Assembly: GCA_038212375.1 (NCBI GenBank)
Contig: JBBQUO010000003.1
Location: forward strand, 1 to 45,036
Length of the DNA stretch: 45,036 bases
From: JBGTNQ01 sp038212375
GTDB taxonomy: Bacteria > Patescibacteriota > Minisyncoccia > Phycocordibacterales > Zambryskibacteraceae
Direction: 5' to 3'
In this document: positions 1-7,912 of the stretch, one piece after another
How positions within the stretch are numbered: position 1 is the first letter of the stretch
Layout: each line of letters opens with the position of its first letter
Program-made: the position numbers and the translations under genes
The notes under the pieces: model-generated
Told to the model about the DNA's origin: nothing
The model's input: the letters and a program-made list of their open reading frames with translations, nothing else
The model's database searches: none

Positions 1-594
1 GAAAAAGGAGTTAGAGTTCTCACTGACCCTGGTAGTTTTACGACTGCCCAAAATGATCTAGAGGACATTGATGCAATACTTATCACTCATGAGCATGGAG
101 ATCATTTTCATATTGAATCTGTCATGAAAATTCTCGAAAAAAACCCTTCTGTACGCATCATTTCAAATACCGCTGTTTCAAAGCTTCTAAAGAATGAAAA
201 TATTGCTCATGAAATTGTCGCTCACAAAGATGAAACTGAAGTCGGTGGCGTCCATATCGAAGGATACGGTGACGTCCACGCAGAAATATACAACACCATT
301 ACTCCTGTAGAAAATACAGGCTACATGATTGGGGGTAGATTCTTTTATCCTGGAGACGCGTTTTATGACCCAGGAATTCCAGTAGATATTTTAGCCCTCC
401 CTGTGGCAGGTCCATGGATGAAGATTAGTGATGCAGTAGATTACTGCAAAGAAATACATCCGAAAGTTGCATTCCCTGTCCACGATGGTATGTACAAAAA
501 CCCAGTGATATTTCAAAGTATGATTTCGAGAGTTCTCAGTACGATCGGACTCGAGATGATAACAATGTTTGACGGAGAAACAAAAGAGTTTTAA
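1..594 (+). CDS. MBL-fold metal-dependent hydrolase (5' partial)
   Basis: The reading frame is open from base 1, so the N-terminus lies outside the window. Upstream of the first in-window ATG (position 124) the frame encodes the metallo-beta-lactamase signature THEHGDHFH (bases 85-111), the HxHxDH zinc motif. Further metal-site candidates are GDVHAE, the PGDAF Asp and the PVHDG His near the C-terminus. The overall pattern resembles UlaG-like/YycJ-like MBL hydrolases (family knowledge); the substrate cannot be read from the sequence. The 197 visible codons cover most of a ~210-residue family member. A consensus promoter for the next gene begins directly after the TAA stop, so this gene ends its own transcription unit. 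Confident on fold, not on substrate. Confidence 0.85.
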   Translation, partial: EKGVRVLTDPGSFTTAQNDLEDIDAILITHEHGDHFHIESVMKILEKNPSVRIISNTAVSKLLKNENIAHEIVAHKDETEVGGVHIEGYGDVHAEIYNTITPVENTGYMIGGRFFYPGDAFYDPGIPVDILALPVAGPWMKISDAVDYCKEIHPKVAFPVHDGMYKNPVIFQSMISRVLSTIGLEMITMFDGETKEF

Positions 595-595
595 T

Positions 596-623
596 TTGAC
601 AAATTTAAAAAAATATGTATAGT
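596..623 (+). promoter_or_regulatory. Sigma70-type promoter for the orphan at 663
   Basis: TTGACA at 596-601 and TATAGT at 618-623 are separated by 16 bp. The same -35/-10 pair and spacing occur at the noncoding RNA near 16.5 kb. A small inverted repeat (tagttgat/atcaacta, 620-640) lies at or just after the -10 box, followed by a GGGAGG Shine-Dalgarno at 653-658. Confidence 0.7.
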
Positions 624-662
624 TGATTTTGGATCAACTACCCTTTCCTGCCGGGAGGCAAT

Positions 663-1052
663 GTGGACGACGTTTTGGTGAAATCGAAAGCGGAAAAGAT
701 ACAAAAAGAACTTGATCGTTGGATACGGAAGCAACCTTCCTATCTTCCAGGAGAGAGGCTTATTTTTTCCCTGAGAGTAGAGAGGGTTCTCGTGACGCGG
801 GAGCCTACTTCTGGATTACTGGACATGGATGTGAGGTTGTTCTTTACAAAAGACCGTTTGGTGTCGTGTGGGGCTACATCTAAAGTAGGCATCACAAAAA
901 CTGTCCACTGTATACTGAACTCAACTGAAAAAGGTTCTACGATGCGAGACTTTATCGCGAAATACCCAAGAAATGAAGATCTTTTGTCAATCAACGGAAT
1001 AGGAACGGGACTTGTTCCATTTATTGTTGAGGCATTAAAAGCTGTGCGTTAA
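663..1052 (+). CDS. Orphan protein with possible RNAP alpha-CTD-like C-terminus
   Basis: A 129-aa soluble protein starting at GTG 663. The ATG two bases earlier is in another frame and stops after six codons; the GGGAGG at 653-658 supports the GTG. I do not recognise a named family for residues 1-85. The last ~35 residues (TMRDFIAKYP, then LLSINGIGTGLVPFIVEAL) have the spacing of a helix-hairpin-helix like that of the RNA polymerase alpha C-terminal domain (inference by eye). The gene has its own strong promoter and SD and ends at a bidirectional terminator shared with convergent gyrB, so it is a monocistronic unit. It could be a small DNA-binding regulator; function unknown. Confidence 0.75.
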   Translation: MDDVLVKSKAEKIQKELDRWIRKQPSYLPGERLIFSLRVERVLVTREPTSGLLDMDVRLFFTKDRLVSCGATSKVGITKTVHCILNSTEKGSTMRDFIAKYPRNEDLLSINGIGTGLVPFIVEALKAVR

Positions 1053-1054
1053 TA

Positions 1055-1085
1055 AAGAGGGTTCCGATTTTATCGGAACCCTCTT
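1055..1085. terminator. Bidirectional terminator between orphan and gyrB
   Basis: Perfect 14-bp stem (arms 1055-1068 and 1072-1085, core GAGGGTTCCGAT) with a TTT loop, A-rich before and T-rich after. It sits between two convergent genes. Confidence 0.85.
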
Positions 1086-1090
1086 GTACT

Positions 1091-3160
1091 TTATATATCA
1101 AGATTCGCGAGCTTTGCGTTTGATTGGATAAATGACTTTCGAGACGGAACATCAGAACCCATCAGAATTTCAAATACCTTATCAGCGTCTTGCGCGTCAT
1201 CAACATTCACCTGCTTCAATATTCTACGAGCAGGATCCATCGTAGTTTCCCAGAGCTCTTCAGCATTCATTTCTCCGAGACCTTTGTAACGCTGGATGGA
1301 GATTTTCGAGGTTCTTGCTTTTAGCTTAGAGTTGTCAGCTTCATCGGATTCATCTGCTGACTCTTCGGTTTCTTCCACCACAATAGACTCTGAAGTTTCT
1401 TCGACTTCGTCTGGATTTACTTTTCCAACAATCTTATTTTTCTCTTCATCAGAATATGCATAGAAAATTTCTTTTCCTTTTTTGATCTTGTAGAGTGGCG
1501 GCTGCGCGATATAGATATGTCCTGCATCAATGAGCGGTCTGAAATATCGATAAATGAGAGTGAGGAGCAGAGTACGAATGTGAGCACCGTCGACATCCGC
1601 ATCGGTTGCGATGATAACTTTGTGATATCGAAGTTTACTAATATCAAACGTATCTCCGATCGCAGTACCGAGAGCGATGACGAAGTTTTTGATCTGCTCA
1701 CTACCAAGCATTCTGTCGAGGCGAGCTCTTTCGATATTGAGAATCTTTCCTCGCAGCGGCAGGATAGCCTGTGTACGACGATCTCTTCCCATTTTTGCGG
1801 TACCACCTGCAGAATCTCCCTCCACAATGAATACTTCAGACTCCTCTGCAGACTTACTCTGACAGTCAGCAAGCTTTCCAGGAAGGGTCATCCCCTCGAG
1901 CGCTCCTTTTCGAAGCACTGAATCCTTTGCGGCCTTTGCAGCTTTGCGGGCCTTGAGGGCCAAAACTACCTTATTAATGATAGCTCTCGCATCATCAGGA
2001 TTCTCTTCTAGAAAGGCTCCGAATGAGTCATTAAAGACCGATTCCACCATACTGCGAGCTTCTACAGTACCGAGCTTTGCTTTGGTCTGTCCTTCGAATT
2101 GTATCTCTTGGATCTTTACCGAAATAACCGCAGTAAGACCTTCAAGCACGTCGTCTCCAGTGAAATTGTCTTCACTTTCTCTGATCAGGTTATTTTTTCT
2201 TGCATACGCATTGAGCGAACGGGTGAGTGCAGTCTTAAATCCAGTAACATGAGTTCCTCCTTCTGAGTTATAAATATTGTTTGCAAATGGAACGATGCGA
2301 GAAGTAATATCATCAACATACTGAAGAGAAATTTCTACGGATTCGTACTCAGTAGTCTTCTTTTCTATATAGAAAATATTTTTGTGGATCGGCTTCTGAG
2401 TTTGATTATAAAACTTTACAAGAGAAAGCAAACCTCCTTCGAAATAGAAGGACATCGATGGCACATCAAGGCCAAGATCACGAATGTAATACTCTGGATC
2501 GATCTTACCTTTATACTCACGAGCATCTATCACTCCGATACGAAGACCCTTGACCAGATACGCTTGCTGACGAAGGTGATTTACCACTCGGTTAAAATCA
2601 AAGTTTGTATCAGGGAAAATAGTCCCGTCTGGCTGGAAGGTAATGATGGTTCCGTTACGCTTCGATGCTGCTACCTTTTTTACGGGAGCTTTTTTCTTTC
2701 CAATTGCATATTCCTGCATGTAGTGCCCACCATCGCGGTGCACCTCTGCTTTTGTGTAGAGAGAAAGTGCATTTACTACTGAAGCTCCCACTCCGTGCAA
2801 ACCTCCAGAAACTTTGTACCCTTCTCCACCAAACTTTCCTCCAGCATGGAGAGTGGTCATGATTGTTTCAAGAGCAGATACCTTGGTCTGTTTATGAACA
2901 TCCACAGGGATACCGCGTCCGTTGTCTACAACACGAATCTGATTACCCGGAAGAAGCGCTACCTCAATGTCATTTGCATAACCGCCCATCGCTTCATCAC
3001 GGGAGTTATCGAAGACTTCCCAAATGAGGTGATGGAGACCATCGGGACCCGTAGTACCGATATACATTCCCGGGCGTTTTCGTACAGGATCAAGACCTTC
3101 GAGGACTTGGATTTGTTCAGCTCCGTAATTAGACTTCTTTTTTGGTTCTTCTTTTGCCAT
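1091..3160 (-). CDS. gyrB: DNA gyrase subunit B
   Basis: ATPase subunit of type IIA topoisomerase. With the start placed at ATG 3160 (MAKEEPKKKS) the protein has 689 aa; an upstream in-frame TTG at 3205 lacks support. The GHKL ATPase site shows WEVFDNSRDEA (catalytic Glu48, Asn52), VVDNGRGIP and GGLHGVG. The TOPRIM domain starts near residue 442 with EVFIVEGDSAGG and contains the DADVDG acidic cluster. The tail carries RYKGLGEMNAEELWETTMDP. QAILPLRGKILNIE favours GyrB over ParE. An acidic Glu/Ser-rich insert (about residues 585-612) precedes the RYKGLGE block, between TOPRIM and tail. It lies last in the pheS-pheT-peptidase-gyrB run, 81 bp after the peptidase gene. gyrA is not in the window. 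Confidence 0.96.
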   Translation of the reverse strand: MAKEEPKKKSNYGAEQIQVLEGLDPVRKRPGMYIGTTGPDGLHHLIWEVFDNSRDEAMGGYANDIEVALLPGNQIRVVDNGRGIPVDVHKQTKVSALETIMTTLHAGGKFGGEGYKVSGGLHGVGASVVNALSLYTKAEVHRDGGHYMQEYAIGKKKAPVKKVAASKRNGTIITFQPDGTIFPDTNFDFNRVVNHLRQQAYLVKGLRIGVIDAREYKGKIDPEYYIRDLGLDVPSMSFYFEGGLLSLVKFYNQTQKPIHKNIFYIEKKTTEYESVEISLQYVDDITSRIVPFANNIYNSEGGTHVTGFKTALTRSLNAYARKNNLIRESEDNFTGDDVLEGLTAVISVKIQEIQFEGQTKAKLGTVEARSMVESVFNDSFGAFLEENPDDARAIINKVVLALKARKAAKAAKDSVLRKGALEGMTLPGKLADCQSKSAEESEVFIVEGDSAGGTAKMGRDRRTQAILPLRGKILNIERARLDRMLGSEQIKNFVIALGTAIGDTFDISKLRYHKVIIATDADVDGAHIRTLLLTLIYRYFRPLIDAGHIYIAQPPLYKIKKGKEIFYAYSDEEKNKIVGKVNPDEVEETSESIVVEETEESADESDEADNSKLKARTSKISIQRYKGLGEMNAEELWETTMDPARRILKQVNVDDAQDADKVFEILMGSDVPSRKSFIQSNAKLANLDI

Positions 3161-3241
3161 TGAGGATCTTCTGAATATGAAATAATTAGACCTTAATGGT
3201 ACCAAAACTAGCGCCTAAAAGATAGGGCTTTGGGGAGAGAT

Positions 3242-3838
3242 TTAACCTATACATATAGCCATTTTTCGCCAATATTTGATGAATTCTTCCAAAGAGATGA
3301 AAAGGTCATTACGAGCTTCTCCTGGTGCATCTGAATCGTGATAATAAAAGCCCGTGAGGGTGGCGTTGTTATCTTCAAAACCAACGAGCAGTATCGTGTG
3401 AAATGACTTCCCTTCTGAGAGACCTGGTAGTACCGATACGATTGGAAGCCCTCCAGTTTCAAGGATTGCAACAATTTTCTTGAGACCATGCTGCAGCATT
3501 TCACCCGCAAACTGACTAGGGCCAATAGAACCATCGAGATTAGCACTCATAGATTTGAATTCTTCTCGATAGGCTGTCACTCCGTAGTTATGTGCCATCA
3601 TAACGATGACATCATGCGGTGAACCATGTCGAAGGGATTCTTCTGAAATGAGACCTCGCCCGAGCATCGAGTTACTATGAATCACTGCTTCATGCAGAAG
3701 ATTGTCTATCGAAGGTGCACGACCTGGTACTAGATAGTCGAGTGCCATTTTGAGACAAACAACGGTACAAGCTTTACTTTGCCATTCTTTTTTCGTGACA
3801 TCGTGAAATTGTGAATAATAGGGAACGTGTAATTTCAT
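3242..3838 (-). CDS. C39-like papain-fold cysteine peptidase
   Basis: A 198-aa protein from ATG 3838 (MKLHVPYYSQ); a longer frame to 3874 would run into the end of pheT. The opening VPYYSQF and Q20/C24 in WQSKACTV, H147 in SFHTILLVGF and D168 in YYHDSD match the Gln-Cys-His-Asp layout of Peptidase_C39_2 / papain-like peptidases (family knowledge). No signal peptide or TM segment is seen, so it looks cytoplasmic or non-classically exported. It starts 7 bp after the pheT stop and is probably cotranscribed with pheST. That is notable because PheT itself carries an NlpC/P60 domain, another papain-like fold. It could act in peptide or bacteriocin-leader cleavage; substrate unknown. Confidence 0.75.
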   Translation of the reverse strand: MKLHVPYYSQFHDVTKKEWQSKACTVVCLKMALDYLVPGRAPSIDNLLHEAVIHSNSMLGRGLISEESLRHGSPHDVIVMMAHNYGVTAYREEFKSMSANLDGSIGPSQFAGEMLQHGLKKIVAILETGGLPIVSVLPGLSEGKSFHTILLVGFEDNNATLTGFYYHDSDAPGEARNDLFISLEEFIKYWRKMAICIG

Positions 3839-3845
3839 ATGTTTT

Positions 3846-6176
3846 TTATCTAACCTGCCAGCCGTCTTTTTCATTGAGTATCTGAGTAGCTCTTTCTATG
3901 ATTGGATGTATTTCCTCATCTGAAAGAGTTTTGTTCATTGATTGAAATACGAGTCGATACGCATATGAAGTTTTCTTTCCTTCAGGAAAACTTTTTGTGA
4001 ACGTATCGAACAACATGTAGTTTGCAAGAAGCCCTTTAGCCTCAGCTTTTACTACCTGTATAATACCCTGTTTGTCTTGACCTTCTGGAATAAACACCGC
4101 GATATCACGAAGCACCACTGGGTATGGTGAATACGCTTGGAATTTAGTATCTACAAGTTCTTCATGAGAAACATAATCATGCACTTCAGGAAGAGTAGCG
4201 AGGCTATCTGAGAGGTTTGCCTCGAACACACCTTCATGTTCTTTGAAATGAGGTTCGACCCCAAGGTTTTTCAGCTTTTGTATTACCTCATCACTCTTTC
4301 CACCCGCAAAAGCGACTGCCGTATATTCGCCGCCCTTAGTAAACACATTTCCAATTTCAAATATATGCACGTTTGAAAGTCCGAGAAGGTCTACATTGTG
4401 AGTATTAAGAGTGAGCGCTTCAGAAATTCCAAAAGTTAGGTTTGAGCGAAGAAATGCTTTGTCCGATGCAATAGGGTTTGCAAGCTCAACTTCCCCACTA
4501 CAGCGAAATGCGTACGTTATTACTTCAGAATATCCCGCACCTACAAAAAAACTTCGAAGCATGTCTGTGTAGTATTGATTCTTTTCAATAAGAACGGGAT
4601 AACTCCAGGGAGTAATCGGTTTTGCATGCACATTTTCGTAGCCATATATTCTTCCGATTTCTTCTATCAGATCTTCTTTTATACGCAAATCCAAGCGCTC
4701 TACAGGGACGGTGACAACAAATCGTGGCTCAGCAGACAATACCCTTCTATACCCGACAACTTTTTTGAAAGACTCACTCTTTGAAATTTTTTCTTCGACT
4801 ACAACGCCAGTTTTTCTTGTCGCGTGAATGACAAGACCGTCACCCATATAGAGGCCCACATGATCTACCCCTTCTTCTACGATTGTACCCTTTTGCCACT
4901 CAATACTTTCATAAAATATTTTTCCATTATCAGAATTTGAAAATACTAGATCTCCTGGAAGTAAATCTTTCTCTTCGATTGCATCACCAAATACCATTTG
5001 ATCGACAGACATTCGAGGGATTGATACTCCAACTTGAGCACAAAGAAATGCTGTAAATGAAGAACAATCAAAGTAGTTTGGTGCATCAAAAAGCACACTT
5101 GCTCCGTGTTTATAGGGAACGCCAATATACTGTGGAGCACTCTTCACAATAAGCTCTTGTGGATATATATATGCAAAAGTAAATCCTCTATCGAGCAAAA
5201 TCTTTTCCACATCTTTCTGAGAAATGGTTATACCAAGCACCTCACTAATCTGGGAAAGTGATACTCCGGCCTTGAATAGGTTTGCCTTTCGAGGATAGAT
5301 ATCGACAATACCTTCGATCCGAGTCTCACCTGTACCTGCAATATCTCGGATCAAATCGGCCACCATTTTGAGCGACCATGTTGTAAGCTCTGGCGTTATT
5401 TCATTTTCAAATCGTACCGATGCATCAGTTCGAATCCCGAGTCTTTTTGCAGTTTTACGAATATTTACTGATTCGAAATTCGCTGATTCTAAAATAATGT
5501 GTTTTGTATCCTTGGTGATTTCGCTCGCCTTACCACCTTTGATTCCTGCAATACCAAGAACTGATCCGCTTACCCCGTCTGCAACAACGAGAGTATCGGG
5601 AGTAAGTTTGTATTCCTTATTACCGAGCGCAGTAAAGTGCTCCACCTCCTTTGCCTTGCGAACGACAATCTGCCAACCTTCACCTGATTCACTGAGTAAA
5701 TTTCTGTCATAGGCATGGAGAGGTTGGCCGAGCGCAAACATGACGTAGTTGGTTGCATCTACAATGTTATTAATAGATCGTTGACCAATGGTACTGAGTC
5801 TTTCTTTGAGCCACGCAGGACTTTCTTTGACCTCAATGTTTTCAATCACAAGACTACTAAATCTTTTGCAGAGTCCTTGCTCTAATACTTCTACCTTGAG
5901 AACATTTGATTCTGGAGCATCAATACTTTTATTACGATCTTTTTCCTCCTTTATTCTGAGATTGGCATGGATGGAAACCTCCAGAGCAATACCGCGATGA
6001 GAAAGACAGTCATGACTACGATCTGGAAGCACTTTGATATCGAGGAGCGTGTCAGTGCCCTTGTCTTCAATAGACTCAACCTCAAATGAGTGCATCGTCA
6101 AAAGTTCTCCAATCTTTTCTGGAGTTGGAAGTGTTTCTTCAAAATAATCTTGGAGCCAGTTATACGATATTTTCAT
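3846..6176 (-). CDS. pheT: PheRS beta chain with inserted NlpC/P60 domain
   Basis: Beta subunit of phenylalanyl-tRNA synthetase, 776 aa. Visible parts in order: B1-type N-terminus (MKISYNWLQDYF, LPDRSHDCLSHRG); B3/B4 editing region (about 120-290, NNIVDATNYV, QPLHAYD); first half of B5 (about 300-345); an NlpC/P60 domain (about 345-485); second half of B5 (VERLDLRIKEDLIEEIGRIY); catalytic-like core (about 525-670); and FDX-ACB anticodon-binding domain (about 682-776). The insert has GVPYKHGA (Tyr355), YFDCSSF (Cys371), VDHVGLYMGDG (His439) and VIHA (His451), the complete NlpC/P60 active-site set. The EMAP-like tRNA-binding domain normally between residues ~40 and 150 of bacterial PheT is absent. 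The gene follows pheS after 3 bp. The frame is continuous, so this is a genuine fusion in the sequence as given. Confidence 0.93.
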   Translation of the reverse strand: MKISYNWLQDYFEETLPTPEKIGELLTMHSFEVESIEDKGTDTLLDIKVLPDRSHDCLSHRGIALEVSIHANLRIKEEKDRNKSIDAPESNVLKVEVLEQGLCKRFSSLVIENIEVKESPAWLKERLSTIGQRSINNIVDATNYVMFALGQPLHAYDRNLLSESGEGWQIVVRKAKEVEHFTALGNKEYKLTPDTLVVADGVSGSVLGIAGIKGGKASEITKDTKHIILESANFESVNIRKTAKRLGIRTDASVRFENEITPELTTWSLKMVADLIRDIAGTGETRIEGIVDIYPRKANLFKAGVSLSQISEVLGITISQKDVEKILLDRGFTFAYIYPQELIVKSAPQYIGVPYKHGASVLFDAPNYFDCSSFTAFLCAQVGVSIPRMSVDQMVFGDAIEEKDLLPGDLVFSNSDNGKIFYESIEWQKGTIVEEGVDHVGLYMGDGLVIHATRKTGVVVEEKISKSESFKKVVGYRRVLSAEPRFVVTVPVERLDLRIKEDLIEEIGRIYGYENVHAKPITPWSYPVLIEKNQYYTDMLRSFFVGAGYSEVITYAFRCSGEVELANPIASDKAFLRSNLTFGISEALTLNTHNVDLLGLSNVHIFEIGNVFTKGGEYTAVAFAGGKSDEVIQKLKNLGVEPHFKEHEGVFEANLSDSLATLPEVHDYVSHEELVDTKFQAYSPYPVVLRDIAVFIPEGQDKQGIIQVVKAEAKGLLANYMLFDTFTKSFPEGKKTSYAYRLVFQSMNKTLSDEEIHPIIERATQILNEKDGWQVR

Positions 6177-6179
6177 ATA

Positions 6180-6980
6180 CTAAAATTGATTGATGAGTCT
6201 CAAATCACCTTCATACAGCATACGAACATCAGGGATGCCGTACTTGAGCATCGCAAGCCTATCGATTCCACACCCGAATGCAAAACCTCGATACATTTTG
6301 GGATCGATCTTCATAGCCATAAGTACTTTCGGATGCACCATTCCAGCTCCCATTATCTCGATCCACCCAGTCCCTTTGCAGGTACTACAATCCTTACCTG
6401 TGCCTCCACACTTAAAGCATGACATATCGATTTCTATTCCTGGCTCAACAAACGGAAAAAAGCTTGGGCGAAATCGTGTCGCTACCTTTGTGCCAAATAA
6501 TTTTTCAAAATATTCTTCGAGTACAAACTTGAGATTTGCAAGTGATGCATCCTTTTCGATAAGTAGTCCTTCGAGCTGAAAGAATTGCGCCTCATGAGTA
6601 GCATCAGTTGCTTCATGACGAAATGTTTTTCCTGGCACAATAATGCGAATTGGTGGGGTATGACTTTCTGCATATCGTACCTGTACAGGAGACGTGTGTG
6701 TTCTGAGAAGTGCTGAGTACCTTGGGACAGACTGCGCATGGCGCTCGTGTATGTTGCTAGTTGTTTGTTGTTGATTACTCACCCCTTTAAGCCAAAACGT
6801 ATCCCACATATCTCTTGCTGGGTGGTGCGCAGGAATATTGAGAGCGTCGAAGTTGTAGTATTCTGACTCGATTTCGGGACCACTTGCCACCGCAAAGCCC
6901 ATTTCACGGAAAATATCTGTCGTTCTTCCAATAACGATATTGAGAGGGTGCATATGGCCTTTTTGTGAGGTGTCTTCCAT
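6180..6980 (-). CDS. pheS: Phenylalanyl-tRNA synthetase alpha chain
   Basis: Catalytic subunit of PheRS, 266 aa, shorter than the usual 330-350 because the N-terminal coiled-coil tRNA-binding arm is missing. Class II motifs are clear: GPEIESEYYNFDALNIP, motif 2 GKTFRHEATDATHEAQFFQLEG and motif 3 GFAFGCGIDRLAM. A CxxC...CxxC element (CFKCGG / CSTCKG) before GWIEIMGAGMVHP is a zinc-binding variant known in many bacterial PheS proteins. The start at ATG 6980 is supported by a TATAAT box exactly 6 nt upstream, which would give a leaderless mRNA. It ends with TAG and is followed by pheT after 3 bp. Confidence 0.95.
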   Translation of the reverse strand: MEDTSQKGHMHPLNIVIGRTTDIFREMGFAVASGPEIESEYYNFDALNIPAHHPARDMWDTFWLKGVSNQQQTTSNIHERHAQSVPRYSALLRTHTSPVQVRYAESHTPPIRIIVPGKTFRHEATDATHEAQFFQLEGLLIEKDASLANLKFVLEEYFEKLFGTKVATRFRPSFFPFVEPGIEIDMSCFKCGGTGKDCSTCKGTGWIEIMGAGMVHPKVLMAMKIDPKMYRGFAFGCGIDRLAMLKYGIPDVRMLYEGDLRLINQF

Positions 6981-6986
6981 GATCAG

Positions 6987-6992
6987 ATTATA
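6987..6992 (-). promoter_or_regulatory. -10 box of pheS (leaderless-type)
   Basis: TATAAT on the minus strand ends 6 nt before the pheS ATG, which places the expected transcription start at or next to the A of ATG. No clear Shine-Dalgarno or consensus -35 is seen. Confidence 0.6.
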
Positions 6993-7024
6993 TACGAGGA
7001 GTGTAGTATTTGCACAGAACAGCT

Positions 7025-7912
7025 TTAGATCGAAACCGAATAGAGATTTTGGCCTTTTTTAATATAAATTAATCCGTTACTTCCAACTCTAAATTCTAGA
7101 TTTTTATCTTCTGCGATTGTTTGAATATTTTGCTCTGATCTGTTGTCGATTTCTATCGCAAAAATACCCGAATCAAGTGAAACAACCAGCAAGTCGTCTC
7201 TCCCGGGAAAGAAATCAAAGTTTTTCACTCTTGATTTAGTGACTATATCGACAGAATCCTTACACGTATCATTTTGACAAAAATAGTAAGGCTCTTCATC
7301 TGCATTTCCTATCCACGAAACCTTAAGTGAATCCTTACTCTCTACGACAACCAGTTTTCTGAGAGTTTTAGTTGTACTTGTTGCGGTAACGAGAAGCGTA
7401 CTTCCATTACTACTCGTTGTGGTTGCGAAAAGATTTTTTACATCAGTGTAGTCGCTACTTATGATGCCATGCTTGGTGGTGGTACCCACAAGATCAGTAC
7501 TTGAAGCATAGTCCCCTTCTACAAAATACGGGAATACTTGCGTGAGAACTGGATTTTGCTTAATCGCAAATGGATGCGCCTCGGTAACACGCTCTGGAAA
7601 TACTAAGAGTTTTTTATTCCATGATTGGTATCCGTCTTTTGTTACCGAAATATCATAGGTAGCTGGTTTTAGGTTTTGAACAAGTGCACTTCTCTGAAAA
7701 AGATTGGTCTTTGTAATAAACTTTCCTGCGACAGAAATATTTGATCCTGAAGAAACGGAGGTAACATAGAATCCTCCAGTATGCGATACCCCGAGGGTAT
7801 TACTCAATCGATAACCCGTTGCGTAGGATACAAGAAAAAGTGTCGCAATGACAAAAATAACCGAAAAAAGAGAGAAGTAAAATATTCTTTTTTTACGTGA
7901 GAGCGGTTGCAT
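7025..7912 (-). CDS. PEGA-domain membrane-anchored protein
   Basis: A 295-aa protein with a short basic N-terminus (QPLSRKKR) and one TM helix (about 10-32), then an extracytoplasmic region. Residues about 40-110 resemble a PEGA domain: SNISVAGKFITKTN, LKPATYDISVTKDGYQSWNK. PEGA is a small beta-rich domain common in surface proteins (family knowledge). The C-terminal half (about 190-295) has short beta-strand repeats suggestive of a beta-propeller-like fold (inference). It overlaps the glycosyltransferase stop by 1 nt (TAATG), so the two are translationally coupled. Likely a surface component of the glycan cluster; exact role unknown. Confidence 0.8.
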   Translation of the reverse strand: MQPLSRKKRIFYFSLFSVIFVIATLFLVSYATGYRLSNTLGVSHTGGFYVTSVSSGSNISVAGKFITKTNLFQRSALVQNLKPATYDISVTKDGYQSWNKKLLVFPERVTEAHPFAIKQNPVLTQVFPYFVEGDYASSTDLVGTTTKHGIISSDYTDVKNLFATTTSSNGSTLLVTATSTTKTLRKLVVVESKDSLKVSWIGNADEEPYYFCQNDTCKDSVDIVTKSRVKNFDFFPGRDDLLVVSLDSGIFAIEIDNRSEQNIQTIAEDKNLEFRVGSNGLIYIKKGQNLYSVSI

